Assembly (NCBI RefSeq): GCF_900141865.1
Contig: NZ_FQYW01000007.1
Coordinates: forward strand, 62,001 to 126,000
DNA: 64,000 nucleotides
Origin: Anaerovibrio lipolyticus DSM 3074
GTDB lineage: Bacteria > Bacillota > Negativicutes > Selenomonadales > Selenomonadaceae
Reading direction: 5' to 3'
Both the position numbers and the translations under genes were made by a program. The notes beneath the pieces were generated by a model. It was not told where the DNA came from and did no database searches. It saw only the letters and a program-made list of their open reading frames with translations. Each line of letters starts with the position of its first letter. The first letter of the stretch is position 1. This document shows, in pieces, positions 34,851 through 42,180 of this stretch.

Positions 34851-36161
34851 TTACGCCTTGTTGGTGGTGGCATTCAACACTGTGTTGGCCAGCATTTCGG
34901 AGGAATCCTCAAAGCTGCCCATAATAGGGCTGCCACCCAGGATGGAACGGGCATAGCCCCGCTCACCATGTTCAATGATATCAAGACCGGTCAGTTCCTC
35001 AGCTTCGGAAGCACGGGCTTCGGTAACGAGGGTAACCAGCTTGTACAGAATAGTGGTACCCACAACTGCCAGAACGACAGCCACAACAATGGAAATGAGC
35101 TGAGCAATGAAAAGGTGACTTTCACCATAGAAAAGACCGTTGGCACCATCAGGATTAATTTCTGTAGTAGCCCAAATACCAGTGGCCAAAGCACCCCACA
35201 TACCGCCGATACCATGAACACCAAAGGCATCAAGGGCATCGTCGTAGCCCAGCTTTTCTTTGAGGACAGCAACGGCAAAGTAGCAAACTACACCGCCTAC
35301 AAGGCCGATGATAACGGATGGGAGAGGGGCCACGAAGCCAGCGGCAGGCGTAATGGCTACCAAGCCGGCAATACAGCCGGAGGCGGCACCCAGGATGGTA
35401 GGCTTGCCACTGATCCGCCATTCAGTAACTACCCAGGAAAGGGTTGCAGCAGCGGCTGCGGCCTGGGAGGTAACAAAGGCATTGGCAGCCAGCTCATTGG
35501 CACCAAGGGCACTGCCGGCGTTAAAGCCGAACCAGCCAAACCAGAGAAGGGCTGCCCCGAGAACTGTCATTGGAAGATTGTGAGGAATCATGGCAGTACG
35601 GCCATAGCCGGCGCGCTTGCCAAGGAGAATACAAAGAGTGAGGCCGGATACACCGGAGAGAATGTGAATTACCAGACCTCCTGCAAAGTCAAGGGCACCA
35701 AGCTCAGCCAGGAAGCCACCGCCCCATACCCAGTGAGCCATTGGGTTGTAAATAAAGATGGCCCAAAGGAGAATAAAGAGAGCAAATGCGGCGAACTTCA
35801 TGCGTTCAGCAAAGGCGCCTGTAATAAGGGCCGGGGTAATAACGGCAAACATGCACTGGAAGGCAACGAAGGCCAACTCCGGAATGGTGCCATTTTCAAG
35901 GACATTGTAGCCTACACCTACGAGCCCCACCTTGTCCAAAGCGCCAATAAAGCCGTTGATATCAGCTCCAAAAGTCATGGCATAGCCAATAAGCACCCAT
36001 TCAACGGAAATTAATGCAACTATAAAAAAGCTCTGCATTATTGTGGTAAGTACATTTTTGCTGCGAACCATGCCACCATAAAAGAAGGCAAGGCCGGGAG
36101 TCATTAGAAATACCAGGGCCGCACTGATGAGGACCCAGGCTGTATCGCCGGTATTAATCAT
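34851..36161 (-). CDS. amtB: Ammonium transporter
   Basis: A 436-residue Amt family channel with eleven membrane helices and no cleavable signal peptide, beginning DTAWVLISAALVFLMTPGLAFFYGGMVR (the family's N-terminal signature). The twin-His pore blocks are visible (DFAGGLVIHILSGVSGL and DAFGVHGIGGMWGALATG). It conducts NH4+/NH3 under nitrogen limitation and is blocked by GlnK from the next gene. An AAAGGA site lies 9-10 bases before the ATG. A long structured leader precedes it (see 36225 and 36387). The antisense strand has a long open frame that is a coding shadow. Confidence 0.95.
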   Translation of the reverse strand: MINTGDTAWVLISAALVFLMTPGLAFFYGGMVRSKNVLTTIMQSFFIVALISVEWVLIGYAMTFGADINGFIGALDKVGLVGVGYNVLENGTIPELAFVAFQCMFAVITPALITGAFAERMKFAAFALFILLWAIFIYNPMAHWVWGGGFLAELGALDFAGGLVIHILSGVSGLTLCILLGKRAGYGRTAMIPHNLPMTVLGAALLWFGWFGFNAGSALGANELAANAFVTSQAAAAAATLSWVVTEWRISGKPTILGAASGCIAGLVAITPAAGFVAPLPSVIIGLVGGVVCYFAVAVLKEKLGYDDALDAFGVHGIGGMWGALATGIWATTEINPDGANGLFYGESHLFIAQLISIVVAVVLAVVGTTILYKLVTLVTEARASEAEELTGLDIIEHGERGYARSILGGSPIMGSFEDSSEMLANTVLNATTNKA

Positions 36162-36224
36162 AAGAATCAGTCCTTTCCACCTTAAATAAAAAATAGATTA
36201 TTCCAAATAATGTTTCCCAAATAG

Positions 36225-36277
36225 AATGGCGTCTCATAATCCCCCCTTTTTTTAAGGAAGAACCATAAGACGCCATT
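36225..36277 (-). repeat. Inverted repeat in the amtB leader
   Basis: AATGGCGTCT (36225-36234) and AGACGCCATT (36268-36277) are perfect 10-bp arms around a 33-base loop containing a run of Cs and Ts. In the amtB mRNA the loop would carry AAAAAAAGGGGGGAT. There is no T-run after it, so it is a leader hairpin rather than a terminator. Confidence 0.6.
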
Positions 36278-36378
36278 GTCTTATACCTATACTGAAGAAA
36301 AAGCTAGGAGATCTTATTTCTTGTGTGACAGTATAGATATTTCTATTTGGTTTGTGAGAAATACAACCTACAGGAGAA

Positions 36379-36418
36379 CAAAAATACCCCACGAAATCCG
36401 GTACCTGATTTCATGGGG
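36379..36418 (-). terminator. Terminator-like hairpin in the amtB leader (possible attenuator)
   Basis: On the minus strand CCCCA/TGGGG and GAAATC/GATTTC arms (36387-36418, one mismatch) are followed by TATTTTTG. It lies about 30 bases after the promoter at 36448-36475 and about 220 bases before amtB, so it would stop transcription before the gene unless overridden. Confidence 0.5.
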
Positions 36419-36447
36419 CGTCATTGCCATGTATGTTGTTGTCATTA

Positions 36448-36475
36448 AGTATACTCATTTTTTGTACTATGTCAA
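36448..36475 (-). promoter_or_regulatory. Minus-strand promoter, probably of amtB-glnK
   Basis: TTGACA (36470-36475), 16-base spacer, TATACT (36448-36453) on the minus strand. The only downstream genes are amtB and glnK. Confidence 0.65.
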
Positions 36476-36532
36476 TAGGGTATAGAAATGTTTTTTAGAT
36501 AATTTTATATCATAGAAAAAAAGAAAAGTATG

Positions 36533-36579
36533 TTGACATATACCCCCATAAGGTATATTATACCCCCATAAGGTATATT
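36533..36579 (+). promoter_or_regulatory. Copper-operon promoter with two CsoR operators
   Basis: A 20-bp unit, ATACCCCCATAAGGTATATT, is repeated exactly head to tail at 36540-36559 and 36560-36579. Each contains the TACCCC..GGTA dyad typical of CsoR operators. The -35 box TTGACA is at 36533-36538 and the -10 box TATTAT at 36556-36561 (17-base spacer), so one operator fills the spacer and the other covers the start site. CsoR would repress until Cu(I) releases it. Confidence 0.85.
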
Positions 36580-36607
36580 CATATCGTGTGTTATTAGGAG
36601 AGCTACA

Positions 36608-36958
36608 ATGAGTGATGTACGTACAGAGGAAAGACATAGTTGTTGCTGTGGAAGTGCAGAGAGTGAAGGCATTCATAAACATAAATTTCGTGACAAGCAG
36701 GGAGAAGAATATAAAGCCCTGATTCGTCGTCTCAACCGGATTGAGGGTCAGATTCGGGGGATTCACAATATGGTGGATGAGGACAGGTATTGCGTGGATA
36801 TTCTTACTCAGGTAAGTGCAGTACAATCAGCGTTAAACGCCTTTACCAAGGAGCTGCTGAGTCAGCATATTCATAGCTGTGTGGTGGAGGATATCCGCAG
36901 TGGTAATGATGCAGTTGTGGATGAGCTTTGCTGCCTTTTACAGAAGGTTATGAAATAA
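36608..36958 (+). CDS. csoR: CsoR family copper-sensing repressor
   Basis: A 116-residue all-helical repressor. The Cu(I) ligands Cys62, His87 and Cys91 (RYCVDIL and HIHSC) have the canonical C-x24-H-x3-C spacing. The N-terminal helix RRLNRIEGQIRGIHNMVDEDRYC is the family signature. The N-terminal tail has an extra HSCCCG and His-rich stretch that could add metal affinity. It heads the operon with copA 14 bases downstream and should bind the two operators immediately upstream. Confidence 0.93.
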   Translation: MSDVRTEERHSCCCGSAESEGIHKHKFRDKQGEEYKALIRRLNRIEGQIRGIHNMVDEDRYCVDILTQVSAVQSALNAFTKELLSQHIHSCVVEDIRSGNDAVVDELCCLLQKVMK

Positions 36959-36972
36959 TCAGGGGGTATATT

Positions 36973-39525
36973 TTGAAAAAAGAGAAGTTTGATGTAACGG
37001 GAATGACCTGCTCAGCTTGTTCGGCACGGGTGCAACGGGCCGTGGAAAAGGTGGCTGGTACACGGGAGGTTGCCGTTAATTTATTAACCAACAGTATGCA
37101 GCTGGAATACGATGAGGCTATGACGAATTCAGAGGCTATAATTGCCGCGGTGGAAAAGGCCGGCTATGGGGCCAGCGTAAAGGGACAGCAAAAAGAGGCT
37201 GCGGGGCGGGCTGACACCAGTGAAAAGGTGGCGGATAAACAGGCCAGAGAAATTTTACGGCGGCTTATATTGTCTTTTGCTTTTTTGATTCCCGTTATGT
37301 ATATTGCCATGCATGGGATGCTGGAGAATATGCTGGGAATCCCGGTTCCAGAGGTTATAAAGGAGCTTTTTGACGGGCCTGAAAATGCTATAACCTTTGC
37401 CTTCGCCCAGCTGATTTTGGTGCTTCCTATTATGTATCTTAATCGCCACTTCTATATTGTAGGTTTTCGTACCATGGCCCAGGGGGCACCAAATATGGAT
37501 ACCCTTGTGGGAATGGGCTCTATGGCGTCAGCCTTGTTTGGAGCCTTTGCCATCTTCCGTATGGGATATGGTCTGGGACATGGGGATATGGCCTTGGTAA
37601 CTGAGTACAGTACCAATTTGTATTTTGAGTCGGCGGGCATGATTGTGACCCTGATAACTCTGGGAAAGTATTTGGAGGCCCGGGCCAAGGGACAGACCAG
37701 TCGAGCTCTGGAAAAGCTCATGGATTTGGCACCAAAGCAGGCTACTGTTATAAGAGACGGGGCTGAGCAGCTGGTGGCAGTGGAGAGCCTTGCTATTGGC
37801 GATATTGTGGTGGTGCGGCCAGGGGAAAGGATTCCTGTGGATGGTGTGATTACCGAAGGCTCCACCAGTATTGACGAATCAGCTATTTCCGGGGAAAGTA
37901 TTCCTGTGGAAAAGACAGTGGGGGATAAGGTTATTTCCGCCACCATCAATAAAAATGGCTTTATAAAATTCAAGGCCTTGCGGGTGGGGGAGGACACCAC
38001 CATTAGCCAGATAATCAGATTGGTGGATGAGGCCAGTGCCTCCAAGGCCCCTATTGCCCGCATGGCGGATAAAATAGCGGGAATTTTCGTTCCCGTTGTC
38101 ATTATGATTGCCTGTACCGCCGGCCTTATTTGGCTGATTATGGGAGCCAGCGTGGAATTCGTTTTTTCCATTGTAATATCCATTCTGGTTATTTCCTGTC
38201 CATGTGCTTTGGGCTTGGCAACTCCTGTGGCCATTATGGTGGGCACAGGCAAGGGGGCGGAAAACGGCATATTAATTAAATCCGGGGAAGCCCTGGAAAT
38301 TGCCCATAATATTGATACGGTAGTAATGGATAAAACGGGTACCATTACTGATGGAAAGCCTGTGATTACGGATGTAAAGCCCCTTGGCATAACAGAGTGG
38401 GAGCTTATTTCCATAGCTGCAGGAATGGAAAAGGGCAGTGAGCATCCTTTGGCAGAGGCAGTTTTGAATTATGCGGATGCCAAGGGTATTGGGGCCATGT
38501 CCATGACAAATATTAAGGCTGTATTTGGCCGGGGGCTGAAGGCTGATGACCAATATTTGGCTGGAAGTCAGAGCTTCATGGTTGAGCAGGGCATTGATAC
38601 TGCACCATATCAGGAGTATCTGGATGAGCTGGCGGATCAGGGTCGTACCCCATTGTTATTTGCCCAGAATAATGTATTAATTGGCATTCTAGGGGCGGCG
38701 GACCGTGAAAAGTCCACCAGCGCTGAGGCCATACGTCTCTTTAAAGAAATGGGTATTGAGGTGGTTATGCTTACCGGAGATAATCAGCGGACAGCTGAGG
38801 CTATAGGTCGCAGATTGGATATACCAAGGTCCATTGCGGGAGTTTTGCCGGAGCATAAGGAGGCCCATATTGCCGAGCTTCAGGGCAATGGTCATCGGGT
38901 GGCCATGATAGGCGATGGAATCAACGATGCACCTGCATTGGCGCGGGCTGATTTGGGTATTGCCATTGGGGCAGGTACTGATATCGCCATTGAAAGTGCC
39001 GATGCAGTATTGATAAGAAATGACCTACTGGATGCAGTTAGTGCCGTTAAATTAAGTAAGGCGGTTATGCGTAATATTAAGGAAAATCTTTTTTGGGCAT
39101 TTTTCTATAATATTATATGTATCCCGGTGGCAGCAGGGGCTTTGTACACCACCTTTGGAATTAAGCTATCTCCGGTAATGGGGGCAGCTGCCATGAGTAT
39201 GTCCAGTGTTTGCGTTTGTTTAAACGCTTTGCGGCTGAGATTTTTTAAGCCGGAAGCCTTATTAAAAATATCAGAAAAACCAGCTGAATCAGTCAGCGAA
39301 GATTTTAAGGAGGAAAAAACTATGGAAAAGACTTTAAAAATTGAGGGTATGATGTGCATGCATTGCCAGAAGCACGTTACTGAGGCGCTGTCCAAAATGG
39401 ACGGGGTTACCGAGGTTAATGTGGATTTGGAGGCAAAGACTGCAGTGGTAAAGGCAGGTCGTGACATTCCTCAGGCAGAATTTAAGGCAGTAATCGAAGA
39501 AGCTGGCTATGAACTAGTAGGTTAG
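36973..39525 (+). CDS. copA: Copper-exporting P1B-type ATPase fused to a C-terminal CopZ-like domain
   Basis: An 850-residue protein from a TTG start 5 bases after AGGGGGT; no in-frame ATG precedes the first domain. An N-terminal heavy-metal domain has GMTCSAC (about residue 10). The membrane metal site CPC is at 409-411, the phosphorylated Asp in DKTGT at 453, the His-Pro of the nucleotide domain in SEHPLAEA, and GDGINDAPAL in the hinge. The last membrane pair ends near residue 750. A second heavy-metal domain at the very C-terminus (from Met784, with CMHC at 795-798) is unusual: in most species this is the separate chaperone CopZ. It exports Cu(I). Confidence 0.95.
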   Translation: MKKEKFDVTGMTCSACSARVQRAVEKVAGTREVAVNLLTNSMQLEYDEAMTNSEAIIAAVEKAGYGASVKGQQKEAAGRADTSEKVADKQAREILRRLILSFAFLIPVMYIAMHGMLENMLGIPVPEVIKELFDGPENAITFAFAQLILVLPIMYLNRHFYIVGFRTMAQGAPNMDTLVGMGSMASALFGAFAIFRMGYGLGHGDMALVTEYSTNLYFESAGMIVTLITLGKYLEARAKGQTSRALEKLMDLAPKQATVIRDGAEQLVAVESLAIGDIVVVRPGERIPVDGVITEGSTSIDESAISGESIPVEKTVGDKVISATINKNGFIKFKALRVGEDTTISQIIRLVDEASASKAPIARMADKIAGIFVPVVIMIACTAGLIWLIMGASVEFVFSIVISILVISCPCALGLATPVAIMVGTGKGAENGILIKSGEALEIAHNIDTVVMDKTGTITDGKPVITDVKPLGITEWELISIAAGMEKGSEHPLAEAVLNYADAKGIGAMSMTNIKAVFGRGLKADDQYLAGSQSFMVEQGIDTAPYQEYLDELADQGRTPLLFAQNNVLIGILGAADREKSTSAEAIRLFKEMGIEVVMLTGDNQRTAEAIGRRLDIPRSIAGVLPEHKEAHIAELQGNGHRVAMIGDGINDAPALARADLGIAIGAGTDIAIESADAVLIRNDLLDAVSAVKLSKAVMRNIKENLFWAFFYNIICIPVAAGALYTTFGIKLSPVMGAAAMSMSSVCVCLNALRLRFFKPEALLKISEKPAESVSEDFKEEKTMEKTLKIEGMMCMHCQKHVTEALSKMDGVTEVNVDLEAKTAVVKAGRDIPQAEFKAVIEEAGYELVG
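39322..39525 (+). CDS. copZ: Possible separately translated CopZ-like chaperone (internal start in copA)
   Basis: Inside the copA frame an ATG at 39322 is preceded at a perfect distance by AAGGAGG (39307-39313, spacer of 8). Translation from here would give a 67-residue copper chaperone-like domain starting MEKTLKIEGMMCMHCQKHV and ending EAGYELVG, the normal length of CopZ. The same strong site would be pointless for a purely internal domain. This suggests either dual expression or a recent in-frame fusion of neighbouring genes. Confidence 0.45.
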   Translation: MEKTLKIEGMMCMHCQKHVTEALSKMDGVTEVNVDLEAKTAVVKAGRDIPQAEFKAVIEEAGYELVG

Positions 39526-39555
39526 TAGGTAAAAGAAAACTAAAAAATGTATACG

Positions 39556-39618
39556 AAAAAGAGATTGCATTCTACGGGACTTCGTCAGGCGAAATCCCGT
39601 AACAGGCAATCTCTTTTT
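39556..39618. terminator. Bidirectional terminator after copA
   Basis: AAAAAGAGATTGC (39556-39568) pairs with GCAATCTCTTTTT (39606-39618); an inner ACGGGAC...ATCCCGT helix extends it. Confidence 0.9.
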
Positions 39619-39678
39619 ATTATGAAATCTTAGTGAATCAAATCTGAAAGATGAAGATGAACTTTAGATTTCGTGTTG

Positions 39679-41442
39679 TTATTCTTTTAAAAATGGGTCT
39701 TCAGAGACCTTGATGGTGTTGCCGAAGGTCCATAGGGTGTCGGCGGTATAATCGTAAGCAGGGCTGGTTAAATCCTCGTTGGAAATATAATAATTTGATT
39801 CTGCGTTCATAATTCCACTAAGGGTGTTATACATCATATCGTTGGTGAAGAAGGTGTTTTTCCTGCCCATAAGAATTTTGGATTTTGACGAATTATTTTT
39901 AAGGTATTCATCACCTAAAAAAATAAACATAGGTATGCGTACCTTCACATAATTCTGGTCATTTGGGGTGTGACCTGTTTTCATGTGCTCACCATGGTCG
40001 GAAAAATACAGCATGACCTGAAGATTCAGATTATTCTTGGCATATTCGTATATAGCCTGTAAAAATTCATCTGTGTAGCGGATGCTGTTGGCGTATTCTG
40101 CTTCCTTGGAATCCTCCGTGAATACAGCCTTTTCCTTTGGATACCTCTCCTTGTAGGCGGCATGGCTGCCGTTGCCGTGAAGGATAACAAGGTTATTTTC
40201 CTGGGGATTAATTTGGCTCAGCTCTGCTAACATACTGTGGTCATCATCATTTCCCGTATTTAGGAGGTAATCTGCCCTTGAGGCCACATTGAAGAAGGAG
40301 GATTCATTGTTGTTTTTCCCCAGATTGGTAATCCAATAGGTTTTGTAGCCCTTCTTTTTGGCAATATCTATGATGTTCATGCTGTCCAGAAAATCCTTTT
40401 CGTGGTAGGCACTTTTTTCTGTAAGAGCGCTTTCCAGCACCTGCTGGGTGAGACTCTGACAAGCATAGGCATTATTAAAAATAATAAAATTAGGGTTATT
40501 TAACTGCTGGCTCAGCCATGGTGTATCATCGTATTTGTAATCGGGGGTGTAGGCCTTCATTTTGTTGCGGGTGGCAGATTCCCCAATAACCATAATGATG
40601 GTGTGGGGAGATTGGGTGACAGGGACATCGCCAGAAATGACAATGCTGTCCTTTTTTGCTTCAATATTTCGATAATACTGACTTAAGCCCATGCTGTAGC
40701 GTACTGCCTTAAGGTACGGACCCACAAAATCCGTTTGTCCCCACATATTCCATGGCAGAAGGGAAACCGCCAGGGTTATACCTATGGAGGCAATCAATAC
40801 GGGAGGCTTTCTGTCCTCTGTATGCTGGGATGAAGGAAGAGTTCTCAGCCTGTTTATAAGAAGAAAAAGGCCTGCAAGGGCGATTGTTACAAGGCTGATG
40901 TAAAGAGGCCCCATATAAGTCATTATCCATTCAAGGGATTCCCTAACGTTTGTGTTACGAATGGCTGTGGCTTCCTCGTAGGTTATGAGGGTGCCATATA
41001 AATGATAGTGTACAAGGGATAGAATAGGAGGCAGGCAATAGATGAATTGCAGGACGTCCAAAAGGTACAGAAGGGCTTTTTTGTTGGTATATTTTTCCAA
41101 CAGAAATTGTACCATCATAAAGCTGGCAGCGCCTCCCATGCCGGCAATAATTTCGCTTTCGTGGGAAGCAGGCCCTGCATCGATGAACATATATTTATAA
41201 AGGGCATAAATATACCACCAACTGGTGATAAAAAGGAAGGGAGCCCATTTCTTATGAAATAAAGGATATCCGCTGGTGATCTGGGTAATAAAAATAAGCA
41301 AACCACATATTAATGATTCAGCGGTAAATATCAAGTTAAAGCTGATAATGCTATCCCCTGTGGTGGCATAAAATAACACGTTCATCAGTGCCCAGCAGAT
41401 AATGCTGTTGATAATATATGTTCCAATTGTTTTCCTATCCAT
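39679..41442 (-). CDS. Lipid A-type phosphoethanolamine transferase (sulfatase fold)
   Basis: A 587-residue inner-membrane protein with five membrane helices in residues 1-215 and a soluble sulfatase-fold domain from about 275. Family blocks: HTIIMVIGESATRNKMKAYTPDY (metal-binding Glu), NNAYACQSLTQQVLESALT (the nucleophile Thr region), GNGSHAAYKERYP and YFSDHGEHM (metal-binding Asp-His). It transfers phosphoethanolamine from phosphatidylethanolamine to a surface acceptor such as lipid A or core sugar in the periplasm; EptA/EptB/CptA cannot be distinguished by eye. AGGAG lies 10 bases before the ATG. It is consistent with a diderm envelope and may alter sensitivity to cationic peptides. Confidence 0.88.
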   Translation of the reverse strand: MDRKTIGTYIINSIICWALMNVLFYATTGDSIISFNLIFTAESLICGLLIFITQITSGYPLFHKKWAPFLFITSWWYIYALYKYMFIDAGPASHESEIIAGMGGAASFMMVQFLLEKYTNKKALLYLLDVLQFIYCLPPILSLVHYHLYGTLITYEEATAIRNTNVRESLEWIMTYMGPLYISLVTIALAGLFLLINRLRTLPSSQHTEDRKPPVLIASIGITLAVSLLPWNMWGQTDFVGPYLKAVRYSMGLSQYYRNIEAKKDSIVISGDVPVTQSPHTIIMVIGESATRNKMKAYTPDYKYDDTPWLSQQLNNPNFIIFNNAYACQSLTQQVLESALTEKSAYHEKDFLDSMNIIDIAKKKGYKTYWITNLGKNNNESSFFNVASRADYLLNTGNDDDHSMLAELSQINPQENNLVILHGNGSHAAYKERYPKEKAVFTEDSKEAEYANSIRYTDEFLQAIYEYAKNNLNLQVMLYFSDHGEHMKTGHTPNDQNYVKVRIPMFIFLGDEYLKNNSSKSKILMGRKNTFFTNDMMYNTLSGIMNAESNYYISNEDLTSPAYDYTADTLWTFGNTIKVSEDPFLKE

Positions 41443-41466
41443 TTATACAAAACTCCTAAAGCTAAC

Positions 41467-41495
41467 AAAAAAGCCCAGGACAAAATCCTGGGCTG
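41467..41495 (-). terminator. Terminator of the tRNA-Glu gene
   Basis: On the minus strand AGCCCAGGA pairs with TCCTGGGCT around a 5-base loop, followed by TTTTTTG. Confidence 0.9.
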
Positions 41496-41502
41496 TGATT
41501 TC

Positions 41503-41577
41503 TGGTGACGCGTAGGGGATTCGAACCCCTGAAGCCGCCGTGAGAGGGCGGAGTCTTAACCACTTGACCAACGCGCC
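41503..41577 (-). tRNA. tRNA-Glu (anticodon CTC)
   Basis: A 75-nt tRNA on the minus strand. Acceptor GGCGCGT pairs with ACGCGTC (one G-U). The D-arm is GTCAAGTGGTTAAGAC, the anticodon stem CCGCC/GGCGG encloses CT-CTC-AC, and the T-arm GGGGT-TCGAATC-CCCT is canonical. The CCA end is encoded. The anticodon reads GAG glutamate codons. Confidence 0.95.
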
Positions 41578-41640
41578 GTGAACAAAAAATATACTACTAC
41601 AAAAAACGCCCTGAGTCAAGAAAAAATTAAAAAAGCACCA

Positions 41641-41940
41641 TTATCCGATAATCTGAACCTTGGTCACACCAAAGGCTTCCTTCAATGCAGGAATACAGTC
41701 ACGCTCCAGAAATGTGCGCTCCAATATACCTCCGCTGACTATGAGCAGTGTATCTCCCCGTTTGTTAAAGGTTTGAATATTTTTGAAAGCCCGTTTGTAT
41801 ATTTCCTCCGGCACAAGCTCCAGTAGCTTGTCTACCCCCTGAGCCAGCTCAGGCTTATCTCTTTTGATTCGTACTTCAAAGGGCTCTGCTGCCTCTGAGG
41901 AGAGGTGGGCATTGCCAGCCATGTAGTTTTTATTAAGCAT
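41641..41940 (-). CDS. Small protein resembling DnaA domain I, function unknown
   Basis: A 99-residue protein starting MLNKNYMAGNAHLSSEAAE at an ATG 7 bases after AGGAGG. The C-terminal 60 residues (PEEIYKRAFKNIQTFNKRG, then TLLIVSGGILERTFLERD and a final ALKEAFG..VQIIG) follow the helix-strand-helix pattern of DnaA's N-terminal protein-interaction domain or the related DciA/DUF721 fold. That resemblance is by eye and weak. It lies between tRNA-Glu and a divergent kinase gene. Confidence 0.65.
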   Translation of the reverse strand: MLNKNYMAGNAHLSSEAAEPFEVRIKRDKPELAQGVDKLLELVPEEIYKRAFKNIQTFNKRGDTLLIVSGGILERTFLERDCIPALKEAFGVTKVQIIG

Positions 41941-42180
41941 TGTGAATCCTCCTGCTGTGAAACGTTCTTTTTCATAATACAACTTTTGCGTCACATAGTC
42001 CAATAGGAACCTTTCTTTATTGAAGCAAATTGGCAAAAAACTCTCTATTTTAAGTTTTTTTAGTTAATTTACATGTTAATTTTTGATATAATATTAGCGA
42101 ATATACTAACGTATGAAGAAAGTATACCATGGATTTTGATAGTAAGACATCTCTACATTGTATAAAAATATAGGAGGCGC

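Noticed and set aside
34578-36014. 478-codon open frame on the plus strand
   Set aside because: It is the antisense shadow of amtB-glnK, with low-complexity Asn/Gly/Thr composition, no ribosome site and no family pattern.
36276-36485. 69-codon plus-strand frame between amtB and csoR
   Set aside because: No ribosome site; it overlaps the amtB leader hairpin and promoter.
37452-38414. 320-codon open frame on the minus strand
   Set aside because: Antisense shadow of copA. The plus strand has complete P-type ATPase motifs.
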